A DNA stretch of 64,000 bases, from NCBI GenBank assembly GCA_949825065.1, contig OX463855.1:38016301-38080300 (forward strand). The letters run 5' to 3'. Made by a program: the position numbers and the translations under genes. This document shows, piece after piece, positions 1-11,130 of the stretch. The first letter of the stretch is position 1; every line of letters starts with the position of its first letter. Below the pieces are notes generated by a model. The model saw only the letters and a program-made list of their open reading frames with translations, was not told where the DNA came from and made no database searches. Origin of the DNA: Odontocerum albicorne. Its lineage: Eukaryota; Arthropoda; Insecta; Trichoptera; Odontoceridae.

Positions 1-545
1 AATTAGGAGACTCGTTTAAAAGTTGAATTGTTTACAAAAATATTTTCTAGATGTCAGTAATACTCGTATGTATGCCCGCTTTAAGAAGAGTTTCGATTAC
101 GGGACCAGGACTTAACGCAAATCTAGTTTATCGCGTTAAAGCACGGGATTGCAATACAAAGTGTAAATTAATATTTTTCACGTGTTTTTTTTCTTCTCAT
201 TTACGTGTCATGTGCGTATATAATTTAGGCAATACCTTACGAGTACTACAGCGCTAAAAACCTTTATTTGATAGTTATTCACTCAAAATTCACTCAGTCG
301 GAGAATTCGTATTATTACGAACATACTCGTATTTGCAATTGCCTAAGTCAATGAGAATGTTTAATTTTGAGGTGAATTCTAATCAAATGTTTTGTTTTTT
401 TTTTGTAAAATGACACACTTGATGTTTTTAATTTTTTTTAACTTACTTTCACTCGCGTGCAATTATGAAAATAATTTGGGTAATGTATTATTCAAATTTT
501 GAGTTATTTTTTAGATTAAATATATAAAATTAGAAAGAAACTCAC

Positions 546-1892
546 TATGAAACTACTTAAGTAAACTGCGAAATAGCACAATGTTACCAACTTTGTGGAT
601 CCGTGGGCAAATGATGTGAGATTCTGTAAAATAAAAAAAAAAACGTGAAACGTCTCCATTGAACGGTTTTATAAATAAAGTTTTTAACATATACAATATT
701 TGATCCTGATAACTTCTTAATTTCATTCAGTCGTAAGGGAACCCTTAATTTCATGCACATATTCTCATTGCTGTATACTGTTGGTATCATTGCTGTATAC
801 TGATGAAACCATTGATGTATACTGATGAAACCATTGCTGTATACTGATGGAACCATTGATGTATACTGATGGAACCACTGCTGTATACTGATAGAACCAT
901 TTCTGTATACTGATGGAACCATTGCTGTATACTGATGGAACCGAACCGAATTATGAAATTCGTTTTAACGAGTATAAAATAAAATGTTACCATTAACACT
1001 TTACCTGTACACGAAATGCGGTATTTATATATTCACACTGCTCACAATTGATCTTGTATGTCAGCATTAACTTGTAGATGGCCATTTGATTGATGTTTAA
1101 ATTTTGTAATGCCGCGTTGCATATTTTCATATGTCCGAGTATACTATTTCGTATAAAGCCAGTGTCACAATATCTAGAAACATTTTTCTCCAAAACGCCC
1201 TCGTACTTAATGTCATTGTACGCCCGTAACTTGACGTTAATTGTTAAAAATACGTAATTTGTAAATATCAAAGAACATATAAATTCTAATAGCACGATCG
1301 AATTGATAAGGTTACATATATTAAAAAGCGTATAAAATGTAACGTAGAAAATTGAAGCATTTTTGAATAATAAATATATGTTAAAAAACCAAATCAAAAA
1401 AATGAAATAGGTCAGCATTATAACGGCCAAGATAATCGCTACTTGTCGACCAATTCTGTGTCTCACGTTTGCTGTGTTCTTTAAGATCGCGTCAATTTTG
1501 CTATAATTTTTCATATATGTCTTGTCCCTTCTGCTTGTCTTAGAGAGATTTATACTCAAATTGTAAATTGTTGCGAAGACCTCCAATATCCACGTTATAG
1601 TTTCAACCGCCATGATATAGGAAATATTTGCGAAATAGATTTGTTTGTATTCATAGAGAAGAGCGTAGGCTAGTATAAGAAAAGGGCCGAGCATTTGTAT
1701 TACGCATATTCCTTTTCTCCAAACGGATTTTGGTCCCAATGACCGGTCTATTCCGCATAATGCGAGTAAAATAGTCAGAGGACAAAATGCGTAAGATACA
1801 GTTAATATCTTGCTCTCTTTTTTCGTGTCTTGTTCATTTTGATTCCAATTTGTTTCCGCAGAACTATGTGGCGAAGCGCTAGGATTGTCCAT
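546..1892 (-). CDS. Gustatory receptor gene A (exons 1-2; continues off left edge)
   Basis: This is an insect 7TM chemoreceptor of the gustatory receptor family, a ligand-gated cation channel type in the dendrites of taste neurons. Exon 1 is 1005-1892 and exon 2 is 546-623. The ATG at 1892 is chosen because an in-frame stop lies just upstream and a closer GTG is not a plausible start. Exon 1 encodes 296 aa with several hydrophobic segments and ends in INCEQCEYINTAFRVQ before a GTAAAG donor. The 78-bp micro-exon starts after AG, encodes NLTSFAHG and a membrane segment, and ends at GTGAGT, phase 0 on both sides. The last two exons must lie before position 1. Many-copy, divergent lepidopteran GRs are usually bitter receptors, but the ligand is unknown. 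Confidence 0.85.
624..1004 (-). repeat. 22-bp minisatellite in intron 1 of GR gene A
   Basis: About eight tandem copies of a 22-bp unit (CCATTGCTGTATACTGATGG plus AA) lie at about 768-942, roughly 60 bp downstream of exon 1. Units alternate between GCTG and GATG variants. The array reads through as apparent protein in more than one frame, which is an artefact of the repeat. Confidence 0.85.
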
Positions 1893-2097
1893 TTTAATTG
1901 ACACGTTTGTTCATTTTATAATAAAAAAAAACACAAAACCTATTTGTGAAACTGACATATAGTATTGCGATAGCAAAAAGATTTCGAATCATCTTTCGAG
2001 TTTTAAAATTTCATCAAACAGAATAGATTTAAAAAATTGTTCAGGTATTTACTTGGTCCAGAAGTATTGTGTAATTTCAATGAAATCTTTTTTATTT

Positions 2098-2756
2098 TTT
2101 TGTCCGTATATACGTATAGTGTAATTATATTTTTGTTTTGGGATGCTGGTCGTATAGTGTAATTATATTATTGTATTGGTATGCTGGTCGTATAGTATAA
2201 TTATATTATTGTATTGGGATGCTGGTCGTAAAGTGTAATTATATTATTGTATTGGTATGCTGGTCGTATAGTATAATTATATTATTGTATTGGGATACTG
2301 GTCGTATAGTGTAATTATATTATTGTATTGGTATGCTGGTCGTATAGTATAATTATATTATTGTATTGGGATGCTGGTCGTATAGTGTAATTATATTATT
2401 GTATTGGGATGCTGGTCGTATAGTGTAATTATATTATTGTATTGGGATGCTGGTCGTAAAGTGTAATTATATTATTGTATTGGTATGCTGGTCGTATAGT
2501 ATAATTATATTATTGTTTTGGGATGCTGGTCGTATAGTGTAATTATATTATTGTATTGGGATGCTGGTCGTATAGTGTAATTATATTATTGTATTGGGAT
2601 GCTGGTCGTATAGTGTAATTATATTATTGTATTGGGATGCTGGTCGTGTAGTGTAATTATATTATTGTATTGGGATGCTGGTTGTATAGTGTAATTATAT
2701 TATTGTATTGGGATGCTGGTCGTATAGTTTAATTATATTATGGTATTGAGATACTG
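2098..2756. repeat. 38-bp minisatellite upstream of GR gene A
   Basis: About 17 head-to-tail copies of a 38-bp unit containing GTATAGTGTAATTATATTAT and TGGGATGCTGGTC. The array begins about 205 bp upstream of the gene A start codon. Units differ at few positions (GGGATG or GGTATG; ATAGT or AAAGT). Confidence 0.92.
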
Positions 2757-2929
2757 GCCAAACAGGAGTTAACATGTTAAAAACCCTCCAATAAGTTCTT
2801 ATGTTGGGCAATTGTTAATATTGTAATTACGTACTATGGCCAGTAATTTGTTTGCAGATTTTCTGAAGTAAGAGTTGGTAAATCCTTATTCATACAACAG
2901 CATTTCTGACCTCATCGGAATCTATTCAA

Positions 2930-3036
2930 TTTTTTCCGGTCTCTATATTCTATTGAATGTTTCAAGTTCCAAAAATATGTCCCCTTTCTTTCTTCTTTCT
3001 AGTGACATGTCAAGTCCCCCCAACGTTGACTATTTC
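2930..3036 (-). mobile_element. 3' tip of a LINE, cut off at a Helitron tail
   Basis: This stretch matches the antisense end of the LINE seen at 21106-21644 and, in sense, at 48600-48990. At 3036 it switches abruptly into the last bases of a Helitron-like 3' end. Only the 3' tip remains. Confidence 0.7.
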
Positions 3037-3052
3037 ACGGGTTGCAACTAGT
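3037..3052 (+). mobile_element. Helitron-like 3' end, truncated
   Basis: Only the right arm of the terminal hairpin (TTCACGG) and the GTTGCAACTAG terminus remain. The complete form is at 10927-10973. Confidence 0.6.
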
Positions 3053-3206
3053 AAGATATGAAACACCCACAAAACAAATTATTCCACTCTATTGGTTATA
3101 TAATAAATGGATATATCCGCCCCTGTTGTAAATAACATATATGTATAAAATTCGTGTATCAATTTTAATAAATGAAAAAATAATTGCTGTGTAAAAAACT
3201 GTTTAA

Positions 3207-6200
3207 TTAAACATTTTCCAATTGGAGTAGAACCGCTAAATAAGTGATAATATATAAAATTAGGGTGTATAGAATACTGTAGTCTATGTTAAAAATATTG
3301 CAGGCTGTAAAATTAGGCAATCTTCTACTCATGAATGATGCCCAAGTGAGAAGCCACTTCCTTTCATCTGAAACAAAGGATTGAAAAAAGTTTTTGAAAC
3401 ATAATTTGGATATCACCTAAGATTAACCATACACAAAATAATTACTAGCGATATAATATAATTTAAACTAGAAATTAATTTAAAAAAGAAATCTAAAAAA
3501 AAGTTTAAATTCAAGCTAGAAATTAATAATGAATTATATTATATTATGTTATTTATAGTCAAAGCATTAATATTGCGGAGGTTTAAAGACATTGTAATTT
3601 GTTTTTCTCAAACACTGTTTATTTCACTTTATGCAACGGTATAAACTTACTGGTTTCAAGGTTTTCACCTCATCATCAGGGAAGCACAAACAAGAAGTCT
3701 TGTCAGATAAAGTGGAATAAACAGTGTTTGATATAACAAATTATAAATAATAATGAATTATTAATTGTTACGGTTATATTAAAATGTATTATTTGCCACT
3801 CAATTACTAAAGCTTTTATATATTTTAAACGAAAATATTGCCATGTGGTTGGGTTAGTGAGGATGGAGGTGTGATCTGTCCGTAAGAAAAGGTGCTGCTT
3901 GGGGTACCTTTCATACCTACATATGTGTGCATACCATCACGCCGTTTCCTTACTGGGGTAAGCAGAGAGTGTCCTCTCAGCGCATTTACGATTTATCTGA
4001 CTTTTCACATTTCCAAAATATCATACACTTGATCCAACCATACCTTCCTTGGTCTTTCTCCCCCACGTGTTTCATTCGCATTTGCACTGTATATTTTTTT
4101 CATCAGTCATTCTTCATCCATTCATTCCACGTGCCCAAAAAATCTCAGATTGCTTTCGTCATCTTACTCAACACATCAGCATTAAGTTCACTTTCATCCT
4201 TAATCACTTCATTACGTATACTGTCAAACATTGTCATCCCATTTATTCTTCTCAGTGCACTAATTTTTACAGCGTTTCTTTGACTCCTTTCAGTCTTTTC
4301 CCACATCCACGATTCACTCACATACATCATAGTTGGTACTAAAATTAATTAGACGACGAATTTATTAAAAAAATTATTTCCAATTATTTGTTGAATTTTG
4401 ATTCGGTCATTGCGAATATTATTGCTATTACGTTGATCACAAACTTCTTCTTTATCGTCACCCTCACCATCATGCCATATCCCTATTGGAGCCGAGATAA
4501 TACCTCTCCACTTTATTCTTTCCAGGAACACATATTTCCTTACGTTACCTTACTATCTCTTTTACCAGACTGTCACGTTTTTTTTTGTTGAAAACCATCG
4601 GAAATTGAAGCCAAACCCCCTCCAGTGAAAGTCAACCATCTTACCAACTTGACCACGGAGGTCTTCGTTGAAAGGGAGTGATAAAAGCTAAACTAATGCA
4701 GTAAACGAGTGTGTCTCGCGTAGAATTTCTAGTTTTACATGTTTGATAAGAATAAGAAATAATATGATCAAAGTAGAATTAATAAAAGAAACTAGAAGAA
4801 AGGGTTTGGCCACATTGAGAAAATGAGTTTAGCCATTCCCTTCCTGTGCTAAAAAAAATCCGCGCGTTCCGGTGATGTGTATTTAATACACAAAAGCAAT
4901 TTAAAAAGTAGAAAAAAGCAATTTAAAATCGGAAAAATCATAATATTCATAGCCAATCGCTTAAACTCATAAAATTTGAAGTCAAAAGTGATAATAATTG
5001 AAATTTAATTGCTGAAAACATGAAAAAAAACATCAGCCGACGTTCACAAAACGGGCAAAGCGACCACCTCAAATGGATGTTCGAGAGCTACTGAAGCGAG
5101 AGAAGCGAGCGAACTGAGATTCTATTTCTTGCGTTCCCATATACCGAAGTAAAGTGAGAGTGAGACGTGAATTGCGTCGCTTCCTTAACCATAGTGGTTT
5201 TTTAGAATTAATATATCTACGTCACACACTGGCACACGTTTGATTGTATTGATGAATTTATTCCCGATTTTCACAAAATATCTCGGATATGGCCGATAAG
5301 TGCTAATTATTATTAATATTATTTTTTCATTAATTGCGTAAATGTACGAGTATAACGGAGGAATACCTAAAATCTGAACCCAGTGTTTATTATATTTATA
5401 GAGATATTAAAAATTTTAGAAGCAATGTGTACTAGTTACACATCTCAGGGAAGGAAGGGTTAAAAAAACGTACGAAACAAATACACGTTATTAATGTCTG
5501 AAATTAATGAAGAGCAAAAAAAAAAAGTAAGAGGAGGTTGGATAGAAATACGTGGATATCTGTTCTCTCAACCTATCCCTAAATGGATTATGGTAATATC
5601 AAAATGGGAAATGCACTGACCTTTGGGGCCATTGGTGATCATCATATCTACTACATTGATTGCTTTCTGAGCCTGTCTTCGGACTCTCTCGCACATCGCA
5701 GTCGTGATGAACAGAAATACTCCGTAATAAACAGTTGTGATGAATACGGATATCATTAGATTCAGTGCAGAGATAAATATCGCAGAATTACTTGAATTCT
5801 AAAAAAATATATTTTTTTATTTTATTTAATTAACGACACAACAGTGTCTTTATATACAAATGAACATGTGACAGGTTATACAAGTACTTAAAATTATTGA
5901 CAAAAAATACAAAACTTTGTCTTAAACTAACATGAAGATACAAAAAGCTGTAGTAATAATAAATTACAGTCATTGTTTTAAAATTATTTAATAATTATAT
6001 GTATATTTAAGTTCAATATATGTTATGTACGTATACCACAAAATATTACCAAACTTCACCAAGCAGACTTACGTAATTGTCGAGGACTTATTTTATAGTA
6101 GTAACGAACTTTTTTAGTGGAACAACGTTTACATGGAACAAAAAATTTTATGGATAGATCTTGAGATATAGAAAACACATGAGCTCACTTGTAGAACGAG

Positions 6201-9200
6201 ATGCAAGTTGCATTGCAGAATCGAAACCTTCCTACATGTTGATGCAGGGTTACTCAACAAAAATGATTAAAGGTTATTTGTTGACACTTTAAGTCATGAT
6301 TAAAATCATGACAACCTTTCTCAGTTTATTAAGAATTGTACATTTTCTGAAGGGCTTAATAAAATGACTTCATCTAATTAAATATTTAAAATAATCTATA
6401 TTTATTTAAAATAGTTTAATAAATTAGTTAATTATCGTGATTCTGTCGACAGTCTTCTTTGTAGGAGCTAAATTACACTCCTTAAGGCGCAATTCCACAG
6501 AGGCAACACTGAACGACATGAGGCATACGACACGTTTCTTAGTGTAGCCTGTTCCTAGGTGTGCGACTATGTGCCACAAATTTTAACAATGTCGCATGCG
6601 GATTTCGACTCCCCAAGTCGTATGCGTTTTGTCGCCAATACGTGTCGCATGCGTCTTAAACAATTCCATTGAGGCAACGTCAGTTTGGTTCATTATGTCT
6701 TTACAAACAATCGCGGCGGCTGCATATTTGGTAATAGTTTTGAATCGTAGAAAAAAAGAAAGCGACGGTGGTGGAGAAGATAATTATATGTTGGTAGTCA
6801 AGAAGCTCAGAATGATGAAAAGCTAAACGCAAATTCTTGTTTTTTTTTTCACATCGATTACAGTGCAATCGTATTTACTCGCTAACTGCTTCAGTTTATC
6901 CTTTTTTATCCTGTTGTCTTTATAATCACTAATTTTAATATTCCATAACTCCGGTGAATTATGATAATCTTCAATAAACAAGGTTGTTTTATCAATATTT
7001 CACTCCATGTCGCACGCTACTATACAAGCCGCACCGATCCGCTGACTTTCGGATAGCGGCGACATTGTTCGACATGTCGAAATATGTCGAGAGGTGACGC
7101 ATGCGCCCCGGCAACAACAATCAACATGTAGCATGCTACACAGATACTTGCTTCTTGTCGCTTCGTGTTCCTTCGATTGAAAGACTGGGTGTAGCATGCG
7201 TCAATGCCGCATGCTACATGTTGCTTAAATGTTGCCTCAGTGGAATTGCACCTTTCACATGTACCGCGTCTCACTTCTCTTCTTGTGTTGAGGCACATAC
7301 CTTGCAAGCTCTTCGGGGTTTTCCTTTTTTGTCAGTTTATGGAATACACATCAACATATGTTTAGATATGCTCTTTGACAATCTGTTTGGAGTATCCTGA
7401 AAATGCCTTATTCGTTGTGGACCCAGAGACTGTAGTTATTTTCCAGATTCATTTGTCAAAATATTCAAGATCTGACAATTCACTGCACATTAACCCTTCC
7501 TTCCCTGTGATGTGTAACTAGTACACATTGCTTCTAAAAACTTTAATATCTCTATAAATATAATAAATACTGGGTTCCAGATTTAAGGTAATCCTCCGTA
7601 ATACATTCACGCATTAAATGAAAAAAATAATATTAATAATACTCGTAATTAGCACTTATCGGCCACATCGGAGACATTTTGTGAAAATCGGGAATAAATT
7701 CACCAATACAATCAAACGTGTGGCAGTGTGTGACGTAGGTATATTCATTCTAAAAAACCGCTATGGGTGAGAATGCGACGCCATTCACGTTTCACTCTCA
7801 CTCTACTTCCGTATATGGGGGAACGCGAGAAATAGAATCTCAGTTCGCTCGCTTCTCTCGCTAAGTAGCCAGAGGGCTTTCGTTCGAGGTGATCGCGTCA
7901 CTCGTTTTATGAGTGTCGTCCGAGGTTTTTTTTTTTCCATGTTTTCAGCAATTAAATATCAATCATTATCTCTTTTGACTTTAAATTTAATTAATTTAAG
8001 CGATTGGCAATGAATATTCCTTTTTTTTTTCGATTTTAAATCGCTCATTTTTACATATGTATTGATGGTGTATTGAATACATATCACCGGAACGGGCGGA
8101 TTTTTTTAGCACAGGAAGGGAAAGGTTAATGACGCCACGTCGGAATCTTTATCATAAATCGATTCCTGCATATTTTCATCATTGTTTATGTAAGAAATTA
8201 GGAGACTCGTTTTAAAGTTGAATTGTTTACAAAAATATTTTCTAGATGTCAGTAATACTCGTATGTATGCCCGCTTTAAGAAGAGTTTCGATTACGGGAC
8301 CAGGACTTAACGCAAATCTAGTTTATCGCGTTAAAGCACGGGATTGCAATACAAAGTGTAAATTAATACTTTTCACGTGTTTTTTTTCTTCTCATTTACG
8401 TGTCATGTGCGTATATAACTTAGGCAATACCTTACGAGTACTACAGCGCTAAAAACCTTTATTTGATAGTTATTCACTCAAAATTCACTCAGTCGGAGAA
8501 TTCGTATTATTGCGAACATACTCGTATTTGCAATTGCCTAAGTCAATGAGAATGTTTAATTTTGAGGTGAATTCTAATCAAATGTTTTGTTTTTTTTTTT
8601 TGTAAAATGACACACTTGATGTTTTTAATTTTTTTTAACTTACTTTCACTCGCGTGCAATTATGAAAATAATTTGGGTAATGTATTATTCAAATTTTGAG
8701 TTATTTTTTAGATTAAATATATAAAATTAGAAAGAAACTCACTATGAAACTACTTAAGTAAACTGCGAAATAGCACAATGTTACCAACTTTGTGGATCCG
8801 TGGGCAAATGATGTGAGATTCTGTAAAATAAAAAAAAAAACGTGAAACGTCTCCATTGAACGGTTTTATAAATAAAGTTTTTAACATATACAATATTTGA
8901 TCCTGATAACTTCTTAATTTCATTCAGTCGTAAGGGAACCCTTAATTTCATGCACATATTCTCATTGCTGTATACTGTTGGTATCATTGCTGTATACTGA
9001 TGAAACCATTGATGTATACTGATGAAACCATTGCTGTATACTGATGGAACCATTGATGTATACTGATGGAACCACTGCTGTATACTGATAGAACCATTGC
9101 TGTATACTGATGGAACCATTGCTGTATACTGATGGAACCGAACCGAATTATGAAATTCGTTTTAACGAGTATAAAATAAAATGTTACCATTAACACTTTA

Positions 9201-10089
9201 CCTGTACACGAAATGCGGTATTTATATATTCACACTGCTCACAATTGATCTTGTATGTCAGCATTAACTTGTAGATGGCCATTTGGTTGATGTTTAAATT
9301 TTGTAATGCCGCGTTGCATATTTTCATATGTCCGAATATACTATTTCGTATAAAGCCAGTGTCACAATATCTAGAAACATTTTTCTCCAAAACGCCCTCG
9401 TACTTAATGTCATTGTACGCCCGTAACTTGACGTTGATTGTTAAAAATACGTAATTTGTAAATATCAAAGAACATATAAATTCTAATAGCACGATTGAAT
9501 TAATAAGGTTGCATATATTAAAAAGCGTATAAAATGTAACGTAGAAAATTGAAGCATTTTTGAATAATAAATATGTGTTAAAAAACCAAATCAAAAAAAT
9601 GAAATAGGTCAGCATTATAACGGCCAAGATAATCGCAACTTGTCGACCAATTCTGTGTCTCACGTTTGCTGTGTTCTTTAAGATCGCGTCAATTTTGCTA
9701 TAATTTTTCATATATGTCTTGTGCCTTCTGCTAGTCTTAGAGAGATTTATACTCAAATTGTAAATGGTTGCGAAGACCTCCAATATCCACGTTATAGTTT
9801 CAACCGCCATGATATAGGAAATATTTGCGAAATAGATTTGTTTGTATTCATAGAGAAGAGCGTAGGCTAGTATAAGAAAAGGGCCGAGCATTTGTATTAC
9901 GCATATTCCTTTTCTCCAAACGGATTTTGGTCCCAATGACCGGTCTATTCCGCATAATGCGAGTAAAATAGTCAGAGGACAAAATGCGTAAGATACAGTT
10001 AATATCTTGCTTTCTTTTTTCGTGTCTTGTTCATTTTTATTCCAATTTGTTTCCGCAGAACTATGTGGCGAAGCGCTAGGATTGTCCAT
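3207..10089 (-). CDS. Gustatory receptor gene B (4 exons, 434 aa)
   Basis: Exons are 9202-10089, 8743-8820, 5621-5798 and 3207-3367, all with AG/GT borders and phases 0, 0 and 1, giving 1305 nt including the stop. Exon 1 carries the N-terminus and the first membrane segments. The micro-exon supplies a helix (KLVTLCYFAVYLSSFI). Exon 3 has the family motif region ITTAMCERVRRQAQKAINVV. Exon 4 encodes ACNIFNIDYSILYTLI and the C-terminal signature ITYLAVLLQLEN, the GR TYhhhhhQF-type motif. A length near 430 aa is normal for GRs. No break is seen. Introns contain transposons shared with gene C, so they predate the duplication. A possible ATTAAA poly(A) signal lies about 40 bp past the stop. Ligand unknown. 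Confidence 0.9.
3590..3740 (-). mobile_element. Penelope-like terminal repeat with hammerhead-like core
   Basis: A solo segment is flanked by an inverted repeat (AAACACTGTTTATT...). Read on the minus strand it contains CTGATGA (3679-3673), a short self-complementary arm (AGGTGAAAACCT) and GAAA (3657-3654) followed by CCAGT. This is the order of the hammerhead ribozyme core (CUGANGA, stem II, GAAA). Such ribozymes are known in Penelope-like element terminal repeats. No reverse transcriptase is left here. Confidence 0.55.
3918..4340 (-). mobile_element. 3' end of a LINE (post-RT region), family L1L-A
   Basis: On the minus strand 4330-4145 reads YVSESWMWEKTERSQRNAV, then a conserved IRNEVIKDE-type block. 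This is the C-terminal region after the reverse transcriptase of many insect non-LTR elements (SE.W, NA, LRR, IRNEV). The 3' tail ends with the CTCTGCTTACCCC-type sequence shared by eight fragments in this window. It is 5'-truncated. The family label is mine. Confidence 0.7.
4590..4680 (-). mobile_element. Degenerate tRNA-derived SINE head
   Basis: On the minus strand it starts GACCTCCGTGGTCAAGTTGG, the A-box region of the SINE seen intact at 16916, with a decayed B box. A copy is at about 12525-12610 in unit 2. Confidence 0.5.
4833..5459 (+). mobile_element. piggyBac-like MITE, about 630 bp (copy 1)
   Basis: The ends are CCATTCCCTTCC... and ...GGAAGGAAGGG flanked by TTAG and TTAA, fitting a TTAA target site. 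The same family occurs at 7494-8125, 12766-13383, 15427-16056, 30009-30628 and 34686-35342. There is no coding capacity. A recurrent inner segment has AG-rich and CTCTCACTC motifs. Confidence 0.75.
6486..7252. mobile_element. Internally deleted PIF/Harbinger element (unit 1)
   Basis: The termini GGCGCAATTCCACAGAGGCA and its inverted partner ending TGGAATTGCACC define the element. On the plus strand 6694-6760 reads MSLQTIAAAAYLVIVLNRRK, typical of a Harbinger transposase N-terminus. On the minus strand 7005-6834 is the start of a MADF domain, the usual companion protein. Both are cut short and converge. Here the MADF reading frame has a stop (TGG to TGA) absent from unit 2. Confidence 0.65.
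7494..8125 (-). mobile_element. piggyBac-like MITE (copy 2, inverted)
   Basis: This copy has intact TTAA on both sides (7490-7493 and 8126-8129) and is in the opposite orientation to the copy at 4833. Confidence 0.8.
8965..9140. repeat. 22-bp minisatellite in intron 1 of GR gene B
   Basis: This is the same 22-bp array as in gene A, with eight copies and one or two base differences, again starting about 60 bp from the exon 1 donor. Confidence 0.85.
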
Positions 10090-10295
10090 TTTAATTGACA
10101 CGTTTGTTCATTTTACAATAAAAAAAAACACAAAACCTATTTGTGAAACTGACATATTGCGATAGCAAAAAGATTTCGAATCATTTTTCAAGTTTTAAAA
10201 TTTCATCAAAGAGAATAGATTTAAAAAAATGTTCAGGTATTTACTTGGTCCAGAAGTATTGTGTAATTTCAATGGAATCTTTTTTATTTTTTTGT

Positions 10296-10581
10296 CCGTA
10301 TATACGTATAGTGTAATTATATTATTGTTTTGGGATGCTGGTCGTATAATGTAATTATATTATTGTATGTTATTGGGATGTTGGTCGTATAGTGTATTTA
10401 TATTATTGTATTGGTATGCTGATCGTATTGTGTAATTATATTATTGTATTGGTATGCTGATCGTATTGTGTAATTATATTATTGTATTGGTATGCTGGTC
10501 GTATAGTGTAATTATATCATTGTATTGGTATGCTGGTCGTAAAGTGTAATTATATTATTGTATTGGGATGCTGGTCGTAAA
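10296..10581. repeat. 38-bp minisatellite upstream of GR gene B (short allele)
   Basis: About seven copies of the same 38-bp unit, about 205 bp upstream of the gene B ATG. The right part of the array is lost and a (TA)n tract begins directly after the last unit. Confidence 0.92.
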
Positions 10582-10973
<392 letters not shown>

Positions 10974-11130
10974 AGTAAGATATGAAACACCCACAAAACA
11001 AATTATTCCACTCTATTGGTTATATAATAAACGGATATATCCGCCGCTGTTGTAACAAACATATATGTATAAAATTCGTGTATCAATTTTAATAAATGAA
11101 AAAATAATTGCTGTGTAAATAACTGTTTAA

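Larger units (their letters stand above)
1..8195. repeat. Tandem duplication unit 1 (GR-containing, left-truncated)
   Basis: This is the first of three near-identical tandem units. Position 1 corresponds to 8196 and about 16127. Exon 1, the micro-exon, both minisatellites, the piggyBac-like MITEs and the PIF/Harbinger remnant all recur in the same order and spacing. Mismatches to unit 2 are sparse, so the duplication is recent. Because the genes are on the minus strand, this unit contains the 5' half of GR gene A and the 3' half of GR gene B. Confidence 0.9.

Noticed and set aside
51..257. 68-aa plus-strand frame repeated at 8246-8452
   Set aside because: It lies in intron 2 of the GR genes, is repeated only because the unit is duplicated, is disrupted in unit 3, and shows no domain.
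1892..1904. Upstream GTG start for GR exon 1
   Set aside because: An ATG lies four codons downstream and an in-frame TGA lies just upstream of the GTG; insect nuclear genes rarely start at GTG.
2098..2756. Regular 38-bp direct repeats resembling a CRISPR array
   Set aside because: Units are head-to-tail with no unique spacers and the genome is eukaryotic.
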